Below, in pieces: positions 52,053 through 60,606 of a DNA stretch of 64,000 nucleotides (position 1 is the first letter of the stretch; each line of letters begins with the position of its first letter). The notes beneath the pieces were generated by a model, which searched no databases, was not told the origin of the DNA, and saw only the letters and a list, made by a program, of their open reading frames with translations. Source of the stretch: Streptomyces sp. Ru62 (GTDB taxonomy: Bacteria > Actinomycetota > Actinomycetes > Streptomycetales > Streptomycetaceae); the NCBI RefSeq assembly GCF_002920615.1, contig NZ_PQSU01000026.1, positions 85,072 through 149,071 of the forward strand, in the 5' to 3' direction. The position numbers and the translations under genes are program-made.

Positions 52053-52492
52053 TCGTCGTCATCGCGGACACCTCCGGGCTGCTTGCGGCGCTCGACTCCG
52101 CCCACCCCGAGCACCAAGCGTCGAACGAAGCCATCATGGCTGCTGGGCTCCTGGTGATGTCCCCGCTGCTGCTCGCGGAGATCGACCACGTCGCCACGCG
52201 CGAGCTGGGCCGTGAAGCGGCGCTCAGCGCGGTCGACGACATCCGCCACTGGGTGCGACGAGGCCGTGTCGTTCTGCCCGAGATCACGGAGGACCATCTG
52301 GGTGTCGCCCAGTCGGTGCGTGCCCGCTATCGCGACTTGGACCTGGACCTCGCGGACGCGGTGAACGTGGCCCTTGCCGCTGAGTACGACACCGACGCTG
52401 TCCTCACGCTCGACCGGCGCGATTTCCGGGCTGTCCGCCCATTGGGCCGGCACAAGGTGTTCCGGGTGCTGCCCGACGACCTTCCGATCTGA
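52049..52492 (+). CDS. PIN-domain toxin (VapC-like)
   Basis: A 147-aa Mg-dependent ribonuclease. The acidic active-site residues appear in VVIADTSGLLAALD (first Asp), SPLLLAEIDHVA (Glu), LDLDLADAVNVALA (Asp) and VLTLDRRDF (last Asp). VapC toxins usually cut tRNA or rRNA. The start is GTG 52049. The pair lies between the integrase remnant and the right 47-bp repeat and probably helps retain the island. Confidence 0.88.
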   Translation: MIVVIADTSGLLAALDSAHPEHQASNEAIMAAGLLVMSPLLLAEIDHVATRELGREAALSAVDDIRHWVRRGRVVLPEITEDHLGVAQSVRARYRDLDLDLADAVNVALAAEYDTDAVLTLDRRDFRAVRPLGRHKVFRVLPDDLPI

Positions 52493-53548
52493 TGTCGGAC
52501 GGCGCCTGGCTGTGTCTTCCGTTGGATTCCACCGGTCGTGACGCTCATATGACGCTCGCGACCTTCGCGGGCTCTCCTGGCGCGGTAGGGAACCCTATCT
52601 GACCTGCGGTTTCTCGGATGCGGTTCCGGCCGACACCTTTCCGATGACGCATCATGTGGAGTGCGTGGCGATTCTGGAGCCTGCCGGAAAGGGTCTATGA
52701 CCTGCTGTTTTTCTGATTGCTGAGGCTCCGGCCGAGTCGGGCCGACCCGTTTTCACGGGCGCATGACGTGGCCTGATCTCCGAGGGGATGACTCCGAGGG
52801 GATGACACAGAGCAGTCCCGAGCTCACATGACGCTCGTCCTGACGGCTTGGCAGTCCGACCCGCCCGGCCAGACGAATGCAGGCGCGTCCAGGGGGCGGT
52901 TGTCGGCATCAGTGGGCCGCCGTGATGGCGTCCACGCGACGAGGAGCCTCGGTGCAGGTGGTGCTATCCCGGTTCGGGAACCGGTGATCTCGGAGCCGTG
53001 ACGGTGCTCCCAGCGGTTGTCTGCGGGCAGGACGTGGTGGAGGTCGGCGAGGAGGCCGCGGTCGCTGTCCGCCCGATTCGGCTCGGCCCGGCGGAAAAGC
53101 TGATGGGTACGGTCGTGAGGCTCGTTCGACGCCAGGCGGGGCCGGATGTGCTCGATCTGTTTCCCGAAGTGCACGACGTGAAGCGCGACGTATGCCTCAA
53201 GAACGACGCTGACCTGGTGTTTCATGAGATCGTGCCGGGATGGTGTGTGAACGGCGGCCGTTTTGGCGCGGACGGCGGCGGGTCGTCTCGACGCTGAAAT
53301 GGCGCTCCTTCTGAGGGGTGTCACCTTGCGGTCGGACGCGTTGAGTGATCTTCCGCCGCCCGGCCGTGCCGCCTCCGACCGGGCGGGGCCGGGCGCTCTG
53401 AAGCGGTCAGCGCGCACGATCGCAGAGCGCACCTATGAGTGCGGTGTCGGTCATGAGTGCACGGCGAGCGAACGGAGGAGGCTTCACCTGGCGGCTCGAG
53501 TCTGCCGTGGCCGAACTGCCGTTGCGCCAGCATGGCGTGTCTCGGCTG
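52493..53548. other. Gene-poor right-end region with repeated att-like motifs
   Basis: More than 1 kb without a credible gene apart from the 47-bp repeat. It contains TGACGCTCATATGACGCTCG (52539-52558), a diverged form GCTCACATGACGCTCGTCCT (52822-52841), a further degenerate form around 53289-53325, and a tandem CCGAGGGGATGAC near 52780-52806. Frames on both strands exist around 52824-53432 but none has a family match or clean codon bias. It looks like remnants of successive insertions. Confidence 0.45.
52638..52684. repeat. Right 47-bp direct repeat (attR-like) of the island
   Basis: Identical to 30020-30066. With the next bases it encodes the end of the methyltransferase in frame, including its own stop (EPAGKGL then TGA at 52697-52699), so it is a displaced copy of the gene's 3' end. 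TGACCTGC follows at the same 14-base distance as on the left. Confidence 0.85.
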
Positions 53549-54613
53549 TCACGTTCGTACCGTCCCCTCCTCGAAGACGAAGAGTGGCTTGGTGCCATGT
53601 GCGGGTGCTTCGGCGAGCGCGACGGCCTCTGGGAAGGCTTCGAGCGGGAACGGCCGGCCCTGGCGGATGCTCAGCACCCCATCGGTGACGAGACCGCGCA
53701 CCTGGGCCAGCGCGTGCAGCGCGTCCTCCGGTGAGGCGCTGCCGAACCAGCGGTTCAGCCAGAAGCCACGCACTGTCTTGGTCTCGTAGATGACCGAGCG
53801 GGCCTGGAGCGGAATGGTCAGCGCCGCCGGGTCGGTCTGCCGGTGGGTGGAGAGCGCGCCGTACACCACCAGGTCTCCACGCGGAGTCAGTGCCTGGGAC
53901 ACCTGGGCGCCGACGGGGCCCGCGACACAGTCGATGGCCTTCCGCACGCCGGCCGATCCCGCGATCTCAGCGACACGCTGTACCAGGTCCTCGTCCTCCG
54001 TACAGATGACCTCGTCGCCGCCGAGTGCTTTGATCTCCTCGACAGCAGCACGTCGGCGCACGACATTGATCGTACGAATCCCCAGATGCCGGGACAGCTG
54101 GATCACGAGCCGGCCGACGGTGGAGCCCGCGGCGGTCTGCAACAGCCATTCGCCCGGCCGTACGTCGAGTTCGCGCGTGACGAGGAGGAGCGCGGTCAAT
54201 GGATTGACGGCGAGTTGGCAGGCGCTGGAGTCGCTCAGCTGGTCGGGGACCGGCAGCAGCCTGTGCGTATCGGCGACGCGGTATTCCTGCCAGGTGCCCG
54301 CCACCGGGGGCCCGGGTACGGCCGGGATCGCGGCGGCCACCACGCGCTCACCGACCTTCAGCCCCTCGGTTTGCGGGCCCAGGTCCGCGATACGGCCCAC
54401 GCACTCCATGTTGCCCCCGACGGCGGGAAACTCCGGCGAGAAGCCGTAACGGCCGCGCAGCACGTGCAGATCACTCGCGTGAACCGGGGTCGCCGTCACA
54501 CGGATCAACGCCTGACCGGCGTCCGGCGTGGGAACGGGCCGGGATTCCAGCCGCAGGACATCGGTTGGCTCGCCGGCCGCTACGGCTACGAGCGCGCGCA
54601 TGGAACGAGGCAT
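53549..54613 (-). CDS. Zinc-less medium-chain oxidoreductase (quinone oxidoreductase / enoyl reductase-like)
   Basis: A 354-aa MDR-superfamily protein of the MECR/quinone-oxidoreductase type. The N-terminal catalytic domain begins MRALVAVAAGEPTDVLRLES and contains VHASDLHVLRGRYG with the substrate Tyr. The nucleotide-binding region has LLQTAAGSTVGRLVIQLSR (AxxGxxG NADPH motif, near residue 150) and INVVRRRAAVEEI. No structural-zinc cysteines are present. Similar proteins reduce enoyl-CoA or quinones. GAAAGG precedes the ATG at 54613; the frame continues to 54715 without likeness. Confidence 0.88.
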   Translation of the reverse strand: MPRSMRALVAVAAGEPTDVLRLESRPVPTPDAGQALIRVTATPVHASDLHVLRGRYGFSPEFPAVGGNMECVGRIADLGPQTEGLKVGERVVAAAIPAVPGPPVAGTWQEYRVADTHRLLPVPDQLSDSSACQLAVNPLTALLLVTRELDVRPGEWLLQTAAGSTVGRLVIQLSRHLGIRTINVVRRRAAVEEIKALGGDEVICTEDEDLVQRVAEIAGSAGVRKAIDCVAGPVGAQVSQALTPRGDLVVYGALSTHRQTDPAALTIPLQARSVIYETKTVRGFWLNRWFGSASPEDALHALAQVRGLVTDGVLSIRQGRPFPLEAFPEAVALAEAPAHGTKPLFVFEEGTVRT

Positions 54614-54901
54614 GAGTGGCCTTTCGTCTCTCGGTCCGCGAGGAACCCGGCTGAAAGTCCAGGCGGAGCGATGCCGGGGTCGGCGTCGGACCCTTCGACA
54701 CCCTTGCCGGCTCACCGGACGTGATCATGCACGTGCCCTGGGCTCACAGGTCCGCCCAGCCCCCTGCCCCGGACCCGCTCACTCCAGCAAGAGTCCGGAC
54801 GAACACCCGTCACTTCACGCTACGCCGGGCTCCGGGAAGGTTCTCGGCGGCGGACCATGCCCGGGGACAGAACACGCGCTGCACCGATTCGGGACTCGGC
54901 A

Positions 54902-55603
54902 TCAGCCGCTCGTGTCGGCGTCGCCGTCATCAGGCGGATCCCCTTGTCTCCTGCCGCCCGGAGGGGAACCCTCCCCGTGTTCTTCCAGCAGTTCGAGGAG
55001 CGCGGCATCCGCTCTCTTCTGGTCTTCCTTCGTCAGCTCGACCGGTGCGTTGCTGTAAACGGTGTAGTGATCCGGATCGATGATGTTGGCGGCCCTCAAG
55101 ATGAACGTCAGCAGGGGGCGCCATCCCTTGTGGTGGCCGACCCGCACCTGTATCTGCACCTTGTAGTCACGGGCCTCCGGGAGGAATCCGGAGAACGGTG
55201 CCTCGAACTCGAGGAAGAGCTGTTGCGCTTCTCTGCCAGGCACAACGAATCCGGCGGGCAGCTTCGCCTCCTGGTCCGGCCCCGGTTGGAGCCGGGACGG
55301 GGAGGACACCCACAGGAGGGGCAGATGAGAGGCGGGCTCATCGGGGAAGGTCAGGATGAGGTCCTGCACGACGATCGGTTTGGGACCGGTGTTGTGCAGG
55401 ACGAGCGGCAGTCGTAGGCGTGCCGTGGAACCGTGGACGATCGCCGCGAAGGAATGGGGCTCCCACGCCTGCAGGCGGCCCTGTCGGGCGTTGAGCCACC
55501 AGAACGACGCGACGGTGAAGAGCAGTGCGCAGACTGATACCACACTGGCGCCGGTCAGCGATGAGGACGCGATCTGATCCGCCGCGACCATCAGCGGAAC
55601 CAC
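54902..55603 (-). CDS. Membrane-anchored hypothetical protein
   Basis: A 233-aa protein with one N-terminal transmembrane helix (ASVVSVCALLFTVASFWWLN, about residues 19-38) and a beta-rich region (about 50-180) with LPLVLHNTGPKPIVVQDLIL, the pattern of an Ig-like accessory domain, then an acidic tail. The start is GTG 55603, or the ATG four codons later. It is not tightly linked to neighbours. Function unknown. Confidence 0.65.
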   Translation of the reverse strand: MVPLMVAADQIASSSLTGASVVSVCALLFTVASFWWLNARQGRLQAWEPHSFAAIVHGSTARLRLPLVLHNTGPKPIVVQDLILTFPDEPASHLPLLWVSSPSRLQPGPDQEAKLPAGFVVPGREAQQLFLEFEAPFSGFLPEARDYKVQIQVRVGHHKGWRPLLTFILRAANIIDPDHYTVYSNAPVELTKEDQKRADAALLELLEEHGEGSPPGGRRQGDPPDDGDADTSG

Positions 55604-55675
55604 AGGGTCAGTCTGCCAGCCCCGCTGTGGGCTCGCTAACAGGACGAGTGGCCGCCGACAGTCTCCAGGAACGGG

Positions 55676-56023
55676 TCAGAGGCCGGCGAGGAGTACGAGG
55701 TACCAGGCGACCAGGGCCGTGCATGTCACCGCGGGGAGGAGCTTGGTCAGCCCGTCGCCCTTGCGTACGTGCGTGGTCACGGCACCGGCGAGCAGCATCA
55801 GCAGTCCGATGCCGGCCAGACCGCCGCACAGCGGTACGACCGGGCCGAGGGCCACGCCGATGGCGCTTGCCAGCTCCAGGCCGCCGATGACCCGGTAGGC
55901 CGCAGTGGTGAAGCCGGCGTGGGCGGCCAGCTCGGGCATCGGACCCAGGGCCAGGATCTTGGCCACGCCCAGCAGGGCGAAGACCAACGCGATGAGACAG
56001 GTCAGCGAGGCGGAGAGGATCAC
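55676..56023 (-). CDS. DoxX family membrane protein
   Basis: A 115-aa protein with four membrane helices covering nearly its whole length (LTCLIALVFALLGVAKILAL; IGGLELASAIGVALGPVVPL; AGIGLLMLLAGAVTTHV; TCTALVAWYLVLLAGL). DoxX proteins are small redox or quinone-linked membrane subunits. The GTG start overlaps the end of the acetoacetyl-CoA synthetase gene by four bases, making it the last gene of the catabolic operon. It may shuttle electrons for the operon's oxygenases, which is inference. Confidence 0.85.
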   Translation of the reverse strand: MILSASLTCLIALVFALLGVAKILALGPMPELAAHAGFTTAAYRVIGGLELASAIGVALGPVVPLCGGLAGIGLLMLLAGAVTTHVRKGDGLTKLLPAVTCTALVAWYLVLLAGL

Positions 56024-58053
56024 GAGACGCCTTCGGGGGTGTGCGGGCGGTGGGCCTGGCGGCGTTCGGCTCCCAGGCCGGCGAAGTAGGCGATCAGGTC
56101 GGGGTCGTCGACCGCGGAGGGGTTGAGGACCTGCTCGGCGGGCGCGCCTTGGAGGAGGCGCTTGACCGGGACCTCGAGTTTCTTGCCGGTCTTCGTGTGC
56201 GGGATGGCCGGTACGGCGAGGATCTCGTCGGGGACATGGCGGGGGGAGGTGCCGGTGCGGATCGCGTCGCGGATCTTCTCGCGCAGGGAGTCGTCCAGCT
56301 CGATCCCGTCGGCGAGGACCACGAAGAGCGGCATCCAGTAGCCGCCGTCGGGTTCCTCCGCGCCGATGACGAGGGCCTCGGCGATCTCGGGGAGGCGTTC
56401 GACGATGTCGTGGATGTCGGCGCTGCCCAGGCGTACGCCGTTGCGATTGAGGGTGGCGTCGGAGCGGCCGTGGACGATGACCGAGCCGTGGGAGGTGTGG
56501 GTGATCCAGTCGCCGTGCCGCCACACGTCCGGGTAGGCGCTGAAGTAGGCGTCGCGGTAGCGGCTGCCGTCGGGGTCGTTCCAGAAGTACAGCGGCATCG
56601 ACGGCATGGGCCGGGTGACGACCAGTTCGCCGACCTGGTCGGTGACCGGCCGGCCCGCGCCGTCGTACGCCGCGAGCGCCACGCCGAGGTTGGGGGCCGA
56701 CAGTTCACCCGCCCACACCGGGGTGGTGGGGGCGCTGCCGGCGAAGCCGGAGACGACGTCCGTGCCGCCGCTGGTGGAGGCCAGCTGGACGCCTGCGCCG
56801 ACGTGGTCGCGGACCCAGGGGTAGGCGGAGGCGGGCAGGGCGGAGCCGGTGCAGCCGATGACGCGGATCGCCGACAGGTCGTGCACGGCGGGGTCGACGC
56901 CGAGCTTGGCCATGGCCAGCAGGTACTGGGGACTGGTGCCGAAGACGGTGACCTTGTGGCGGGCCGCCAGCTCCCACAGGACGTCCGGGCGCGCCACCGG
57001 CGCGGGGCTGCCGTCGTAGGTGCAGGTGGCGGCACCGGTCAGCAGGGTGGAGACGACCAGGTTCCACATCATCCAGTGGGTGGTGGTGTACCACAGCAGG
57101 CGGTCACCGACACCCAGGTCGCAGTGCAGGCCGAGGGTCTTGAGGTGTTCCAGCAGGACGCCTCCGTGACCGTGCACGATGCCTTTGGGCAGGCCGGTGG
57201 TGCCGGAGGAGAAGACGATCCACAGCGGGTGGTCGAAGGGAACCGGAGTGATCCCGAGGTACTCGGTGCGGCCGGCCGCGTCCTCCCAGGCAACCGTCGG
57301 CCTCGCGGCCCGGGTCGCGGGCCACGCGAGGCCCAGGTGATCCACGAGAACCGTGGCCTTGAGCGTGGGCAGGGCGTCGGCGAGGTCGAGGGAGGCGGCG
57401 CGGCGGTCGTGGCGGGTGCCGTCGAAGAGGTAGCCGTCCGCCGTGATGAGCACCGTGGGTTCGAGCTGGGCGAAGCGGTCGGCGGCGGCCTTGGGTGCGT
57501 AGTCCTGGCCGCACACGGACCACACCGCGCCCATGCCGGCGGTGGCGAGGAAGGCGATGACGGCGTGGGGGGTGTTGGGCAGGTAGCCGACCACCCGGTC
57601 GCCGGGTCCGACGCCCAGGTCGCGCAGGGTGGCCGCGACGGAGGCGACCTGGGCGCGCAGTTCCCGGCCGGTGATCTCGTAGGCGGCTCCGGTCTCGTCC
57701 AGTGCGGTGATCGCGGGGGCGTCCGGGTGCAGGTTGCGCAGTGCGTGGTGGGCGTAGTTGAGGGTGGCGCCGGGGAACCAGTCGGCGCCGGGCATGGTCT
57801 CCTCGGCGAGCACCCGCTCGTACGGAGTTGCGGCGTCGATGTCGAAGTACTCCCACACCGCCGCCCAGAACCCCTCCAGGTCGGTGACGGACCAGCGGTG
57901 CAGGGCGTGGTAGTCGGTCGGGTGCAAAATCCCTTCGGCGCCCTGGTGCCGGGTGGCCCAGTGGGCGAAGTCCGCGATGCGGCTGCCGGCGGCCGCTTGA
58001 GGGTCGGGTGGCAGGAAGGGCTCCGGACAGGGCGTGGCGTGCGGGGTGGTCAT
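56020..58053 (-). CDS. aacS: Acetoacetate--CoA ligase
   Basis: A 677-aa adenylate-forming enzyme that converts acetoacetate, ATP and CoA to acetoacetyl-CoA. Motifs seen: IVFSSGTTGLPKGIVHGHGG (P-loop, A3), STSGGTDVVSGFAG (A5), HGDWITHTSHGSVIVHGRSD (A7-A8) and HTKTGKKLEVPVKRLL with the catalytic Lys. The N-terminal ACS domain contains NYAHHALRNLHPDAPA, typical of AacS. GAGGAAC precedes the ATG. In this operon it would salvage acetoacetate released by the FAH-family hydrolase. Confidence 0.93.
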   Translation of the reverse strand: MTTPHATPCPEPFLPPDPQAAAGSRIADFAHWATRHQGAEGILHPTDYHALHRWSVTDLEGFWAAVWEYFDIDAATPYERVLAEETMPGADWFPGATLNYAHHALRNLHPDAPAITALDETGAAYEITGRELRAQVASVAATLRDLGVGPGDRVVGYLPNTPHAVIAFLATAGMGAVWSVCGQDYAPKAAADRFAQLEPTVLITADGYLFDGTRHDRRAASLDLADALPTLKATVLVDHLGLAWPATRAARPTVAWEDAAGRTEYLGITPVPFDHPLWIVFSSGTTGLPKGIVHGHGGVLLEHLKTLGLHCDLGVGDRLLWYTTTHWMMWNLVVSTLLTGAATCTYDGSPAPVARPDVLWELAARHKVTVFGTSPQYLLAMAKLGVDPAVHDLSAIRVIGCTGSALPASAYPWVRDHVGAGVQLASTSGGTDVVSGFAGSAPTTPVWAGELSAPNLGVALAAYDGAGRPVTDQVGELVVTRPMPSMPLYFWNDPDGSRYRDAYFSAYPDVWRHGDWITHTSHGSVIVHGRSDATLNRNGVRLGSADIHDIVERLPEIAEALVIGAEEPDGGYWMPLFVVLADGIELDDSLREKIRDAIRTGTSPRHVPDEILAVPAIPHTKTGKKLEVPVKRLLQGAPAEQVLNPSAVDDPDLIAYFAGLGAERRQAHRPHTPEGVS

Positions 58054-58069
58054 GGTGTGGTGTTCCTCG

Positions 58070-59671
58070 TCAGGGTACGGGCCGGGCTTCGGCGGGGCGG
58101 CGGGCACTGTGCAGCAGGGGAGCCCAGGCGGCGGTGTCGGTGAAGTCGCCGGTGCCGGTGGGGACGGTGTCCATCACGACGCGGTCGGGGCGCAGTAGGA
58201 CGGCGTCCGCCCGGCCGCGTGACAGCCAGGCGGCCAGCGTGCCGTCGTCTTCCAGGTCGCCGACATGGATCACGGACGCGTCCAGGGCCGTGGCCACGCC
58301 CGTCATGCGCGGGGTGGGCGGCACAGCGGTCAGGAGGGCGAAGAAGTCCCCGAGCATGTCGTCGAGGCGCTCTCGCTTGCCGTCGTGCAGCACCCAGGGT
58401 TGCGGGCAGAAGGTGCCGGCCAGTGAACGGCCGGTCAGCCGGGGGCGGCGCCGTACCAGCGGATTGGCGGTCAGTGCGGGGCTGAGGTCGCGGCTCACCG
58501 CCGCGGTCACGCGGGGTATGCGGCATGCCGCGCCCACCACGGCCCGGCGGATGGCCGCACCGCGGTCCTGTCCGCCGGTCATGGCCCAGCCGACGGCGAC
58601 CGCGACACGGATCACGTGGCGGGCGTGCGGCTTGCGCTCCTGCTGGTAGGTGTCCAACAGGCGGTCGTCCGCGCCCTGCTGAAGGACGCGGGCGAGTTTC
58701 CAGGTGAGGTTGCGGGCGTCGCGCAGGCCCGCGCACAGGCCCTGCCCGATGAAGGGCGGGGTGAGGTGGGCCGCATCGCCCAACAGGAAGACGCGTCCCC
58801 GGCGCCACCGGTCGGCGAGACGGGCCCGGAAGGTGTACCGCGCCTGCCGGATCACCTCGAAGTCGTCGCCCCCGTCGGCAGCGGACGGCAGGTCGACCCA
58901 GGGGGCCACCAGCTCGTGCAGCCGCTCCAGCCCTTCCGGGCCGTCCAAGGGCTCACCCTCGGCCAGCCGGAACTCCCAGCGGTAGCGGTCCTCGCCGACT
59001 CGCATGAAGGTGGCCGGGCGGGTGGGGCAGCAGATCTGCTCGGCGCCTTCCCAGGTGCGCACCGGGAGGCTGGTGCGCACGTCGATGACCCGCCAGCTCT
59101 CCTCGAAGTGCAGGTCCTCCCATGCGGCGCCGATGGCGTCGCGGGTGAGGCTGCCGGCGCCGTCGCAGCCGAGGACGGCATCGGCCCACACGTGCTCGTC
59201 CTCGTCGCTGCCGTCGTGGCGGAAGGTGACCCGGACGGGAGCCGTTCCGTCGGTGTCCTGGCTGACGGAAACGACCTCCACCCCGCCCCGCAGCTCGCAC
59301 TCGGGGCGGCGGGCGAGGGCGTCGCGCAGCACCCGTTCCAGCTCGGGCTGGTCGAACATGCTGGTCTGCGGGAAGCCGTGGTGTCCGTGCAGGGACCGCC
59401 GGAACTCGGCGATCACGCGGCGCCGGGCGTCCAGCAGCCGCAAGCCGGGCGCCGGACGGGCGAGGGCGGCGAACTCCTCGTGGACACCGACGCTCTGCAG
59501 GATCCGCCGGACCTCGTCGTCCACGACGACAGCACGCGGCAGGGGGTAGACGTCCCGGTGACGTTCGAGGAGCAGGCTGCGCACGCCGTACTGGGCGAGC
59601 AGGAGCGCGGCCGTGACTCCGACGGGTCCCGCACCGATGATGACCACCGGCCTCCTGGCTGCGGCGTTCAC
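58070..59671 (-). CDS. FAD-dependent aromatic monooxygenase (MhpA/PheA-like)
   Basis: A 533-aa group A flavoprotein hydroxylase. The FAD fold motif is VVIIGAGPVGVTAALLLAQY (residues 9-28), the DG motif GCDGAGSLTRDAIG and the second FAD motif VFLLGDAAHLTPPFIGQGLC. It should hydroxylate a phenol-like ring using NAD(P)H and oxygen, preparing it for ring cleavage. The GTG start overlaps the stop of the FAH-family gene (GTGA), and the synthetase gene follows 16 bases after its stop. Confidence 0.9.
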   Translation of the reverse strand: MNAAARRPVVIIGAGPVGVTAALLLAQYGVRSLLLERHRDVYPLPRAVVVDDEVRRILQSVGVHEEFAALARPAPGLRLLDARRRVIAEFRRSLHGHHGFPQTSMFDQPELERVLRDALARRPECELRGGVEVVSVSQDTDGTAPVRVTFRHDGSDEDEHVWADAVLGCDGAGSLTRDAIGAAWEDLHFEESWRVIDVRTSLPVRTWEGAEQICCPTRPATFMRVGEDRYRWEFRLAEGEPLDGPEGLERLHELVAPWVDLPSAADGGDDFEVIRQARYTFRARLADRWRRGRVFLLGDAAHLTPPFIGQGLCAGLRDARNLTWKLARVLQQGADDRLLDTYQQERKPHARHVIRVAVAVGWAMTGGQDRGAAIRRAVVGAACRIPRVTAAVSRDLSPALTANPLVRRRPRLTGRSLAGTFCPQPWVLHDGKRERLDDMLGDFFALLTAVPPTPRMTGVATALDASVIHVGDLEDDGTLAAWLSRGRADAVLLRPDRVVMDTVPTGTGDFTDTAAWAPLLHSARRPAEARPVP

Positions 59672-60606
59672 CTCGCGTCCGCCACAGCGGTCCGCTGCTC
59701 GCCCAGGTCGATCCGTCCGTCGGGGGTGGCGATCGTGGCGGTGACGAGGTCACCGTCGTGCAGGTAGAGGGGATTCTTGGCCTGGCCCTTGAAGAACGCC
59801 TTCCACTTCAGTGCGGGCGGCAGCAGGGCGGCGATCTTCTCGACGGGCTTGGGCGGGGCCTTCAGGGCGGTGCCGCCGGGCGTGCCGGTGAGCAGCAGGT
59901 CGCCCGGGTCGAGGGTCTGGAAGCGGGCGAGCAGGGTGAGCGCCTGCGCCGGTCGTACGATCATGTCGGCAAGAGTGCGGTCCTGGCGCGGCACGCCGTT
60001 GACCGACAGCCGCAGCCGCAGGTTCAGCAGATGGGCGAAGTCCTCGGGCTCCAGCAGGGTCAGGTACGGCCCGGTCGGCGTGAAGGTCGGGTAGGACTTG
60101 CTCTCGTAGAACTGGGTCTTGGTCAGCTGGACGTCGCGGGCGCTGACGTCGTTGGTGAGGACGAGGCCGGCGACGTACGAAGGAAGGTCCTGCTCCTCCA
60201 CAACGGTGCCCACCGGGAGCGTCGCGCCCATGACGAGGCCGAGTTCGACTTCGTAGTCGAGGAAGTTGACGTGTGCCGGGCGGACGATCGTGTCGTGCGG
60301 GCCGCTGACCGAGCCGGACGCCTTGCGGAAGAAGGTGGGCGGTATGTCACCCGTGAAGCCCGAGTCCTTGGCGTGGCTGCGGTAGTTGACCATCTGGGCG
60401 ACCACTCGGCAGGGGGTGGTGACCGGGGGCAGCGCCACCAGGTCGGCGACAGGCGTGCCGCGCTCGCCGGAGGCGGCGGCCTCCCGGACGGCGGCCCGGT
60501 CGGCGAGCAGTTCCGCGGTGGTGACCGCCTTGGTCTCTATGCGGACGGCGCGTTCGCTTCGGACGGCCCACCAGCCGTCGGGGGTGCGCAGCACGTTGGT
60601 GCTCAT
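59668..60606 (-). CDS. Fumarylacetoacetate hydrolase (FAH) family protein
   Basis: A 312-aa metal-dependent hydrolase. The FAH domain shows the metal ligands in FLDYEVELGLVMG, the NDVSARDVQ block and LLLTGTPGGTALK. FAH-family enzymes break carbon-carbon bonds of beta-diketo ring-cleavage products, releasing for instance fumarate plus acetoacetate. It overlaps the dioxygenase stop by four bases (ATGA) and the next gene by four, so stoichiometric synthesis is expected. Confidence 0.9.
   Translation of the reverse strand: MSTNVLRTPDGWWAVRSERAVRIETKAVTTAELLADRAAVREAAASGERGTPVADLVALPPVTTPCRVVAQMVNYRSHAKDSGFTGDIPPTFFRKASGSVSGPHDTIVRPAHVNFLDYEVELGLVMGATLPVGTVVEEQDLPSYVAGLVLTNDVSARDVQLTKTQFYESKSYPTFTPTGPYLTLLEPEDFAHLLNLRLRLSVNGVPRQDRTLADMIVRPAQALTLLARFQTLDPGDLLLTGTPGGTALKAPPKPVEKIAALLPPALKWKAFFKGQAKNPLYLHDGDLVTATIATPDGRIDLGEQRTAVADAR

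Noticed and set aside
53440..53560. tRNA-like string TGGCGCAACGGCAG on the minus strand
   Set aside because: It resembles a D-arm, but no acceptor stem, anticodon stem or T-arm with GTTCRA can be folded around it.
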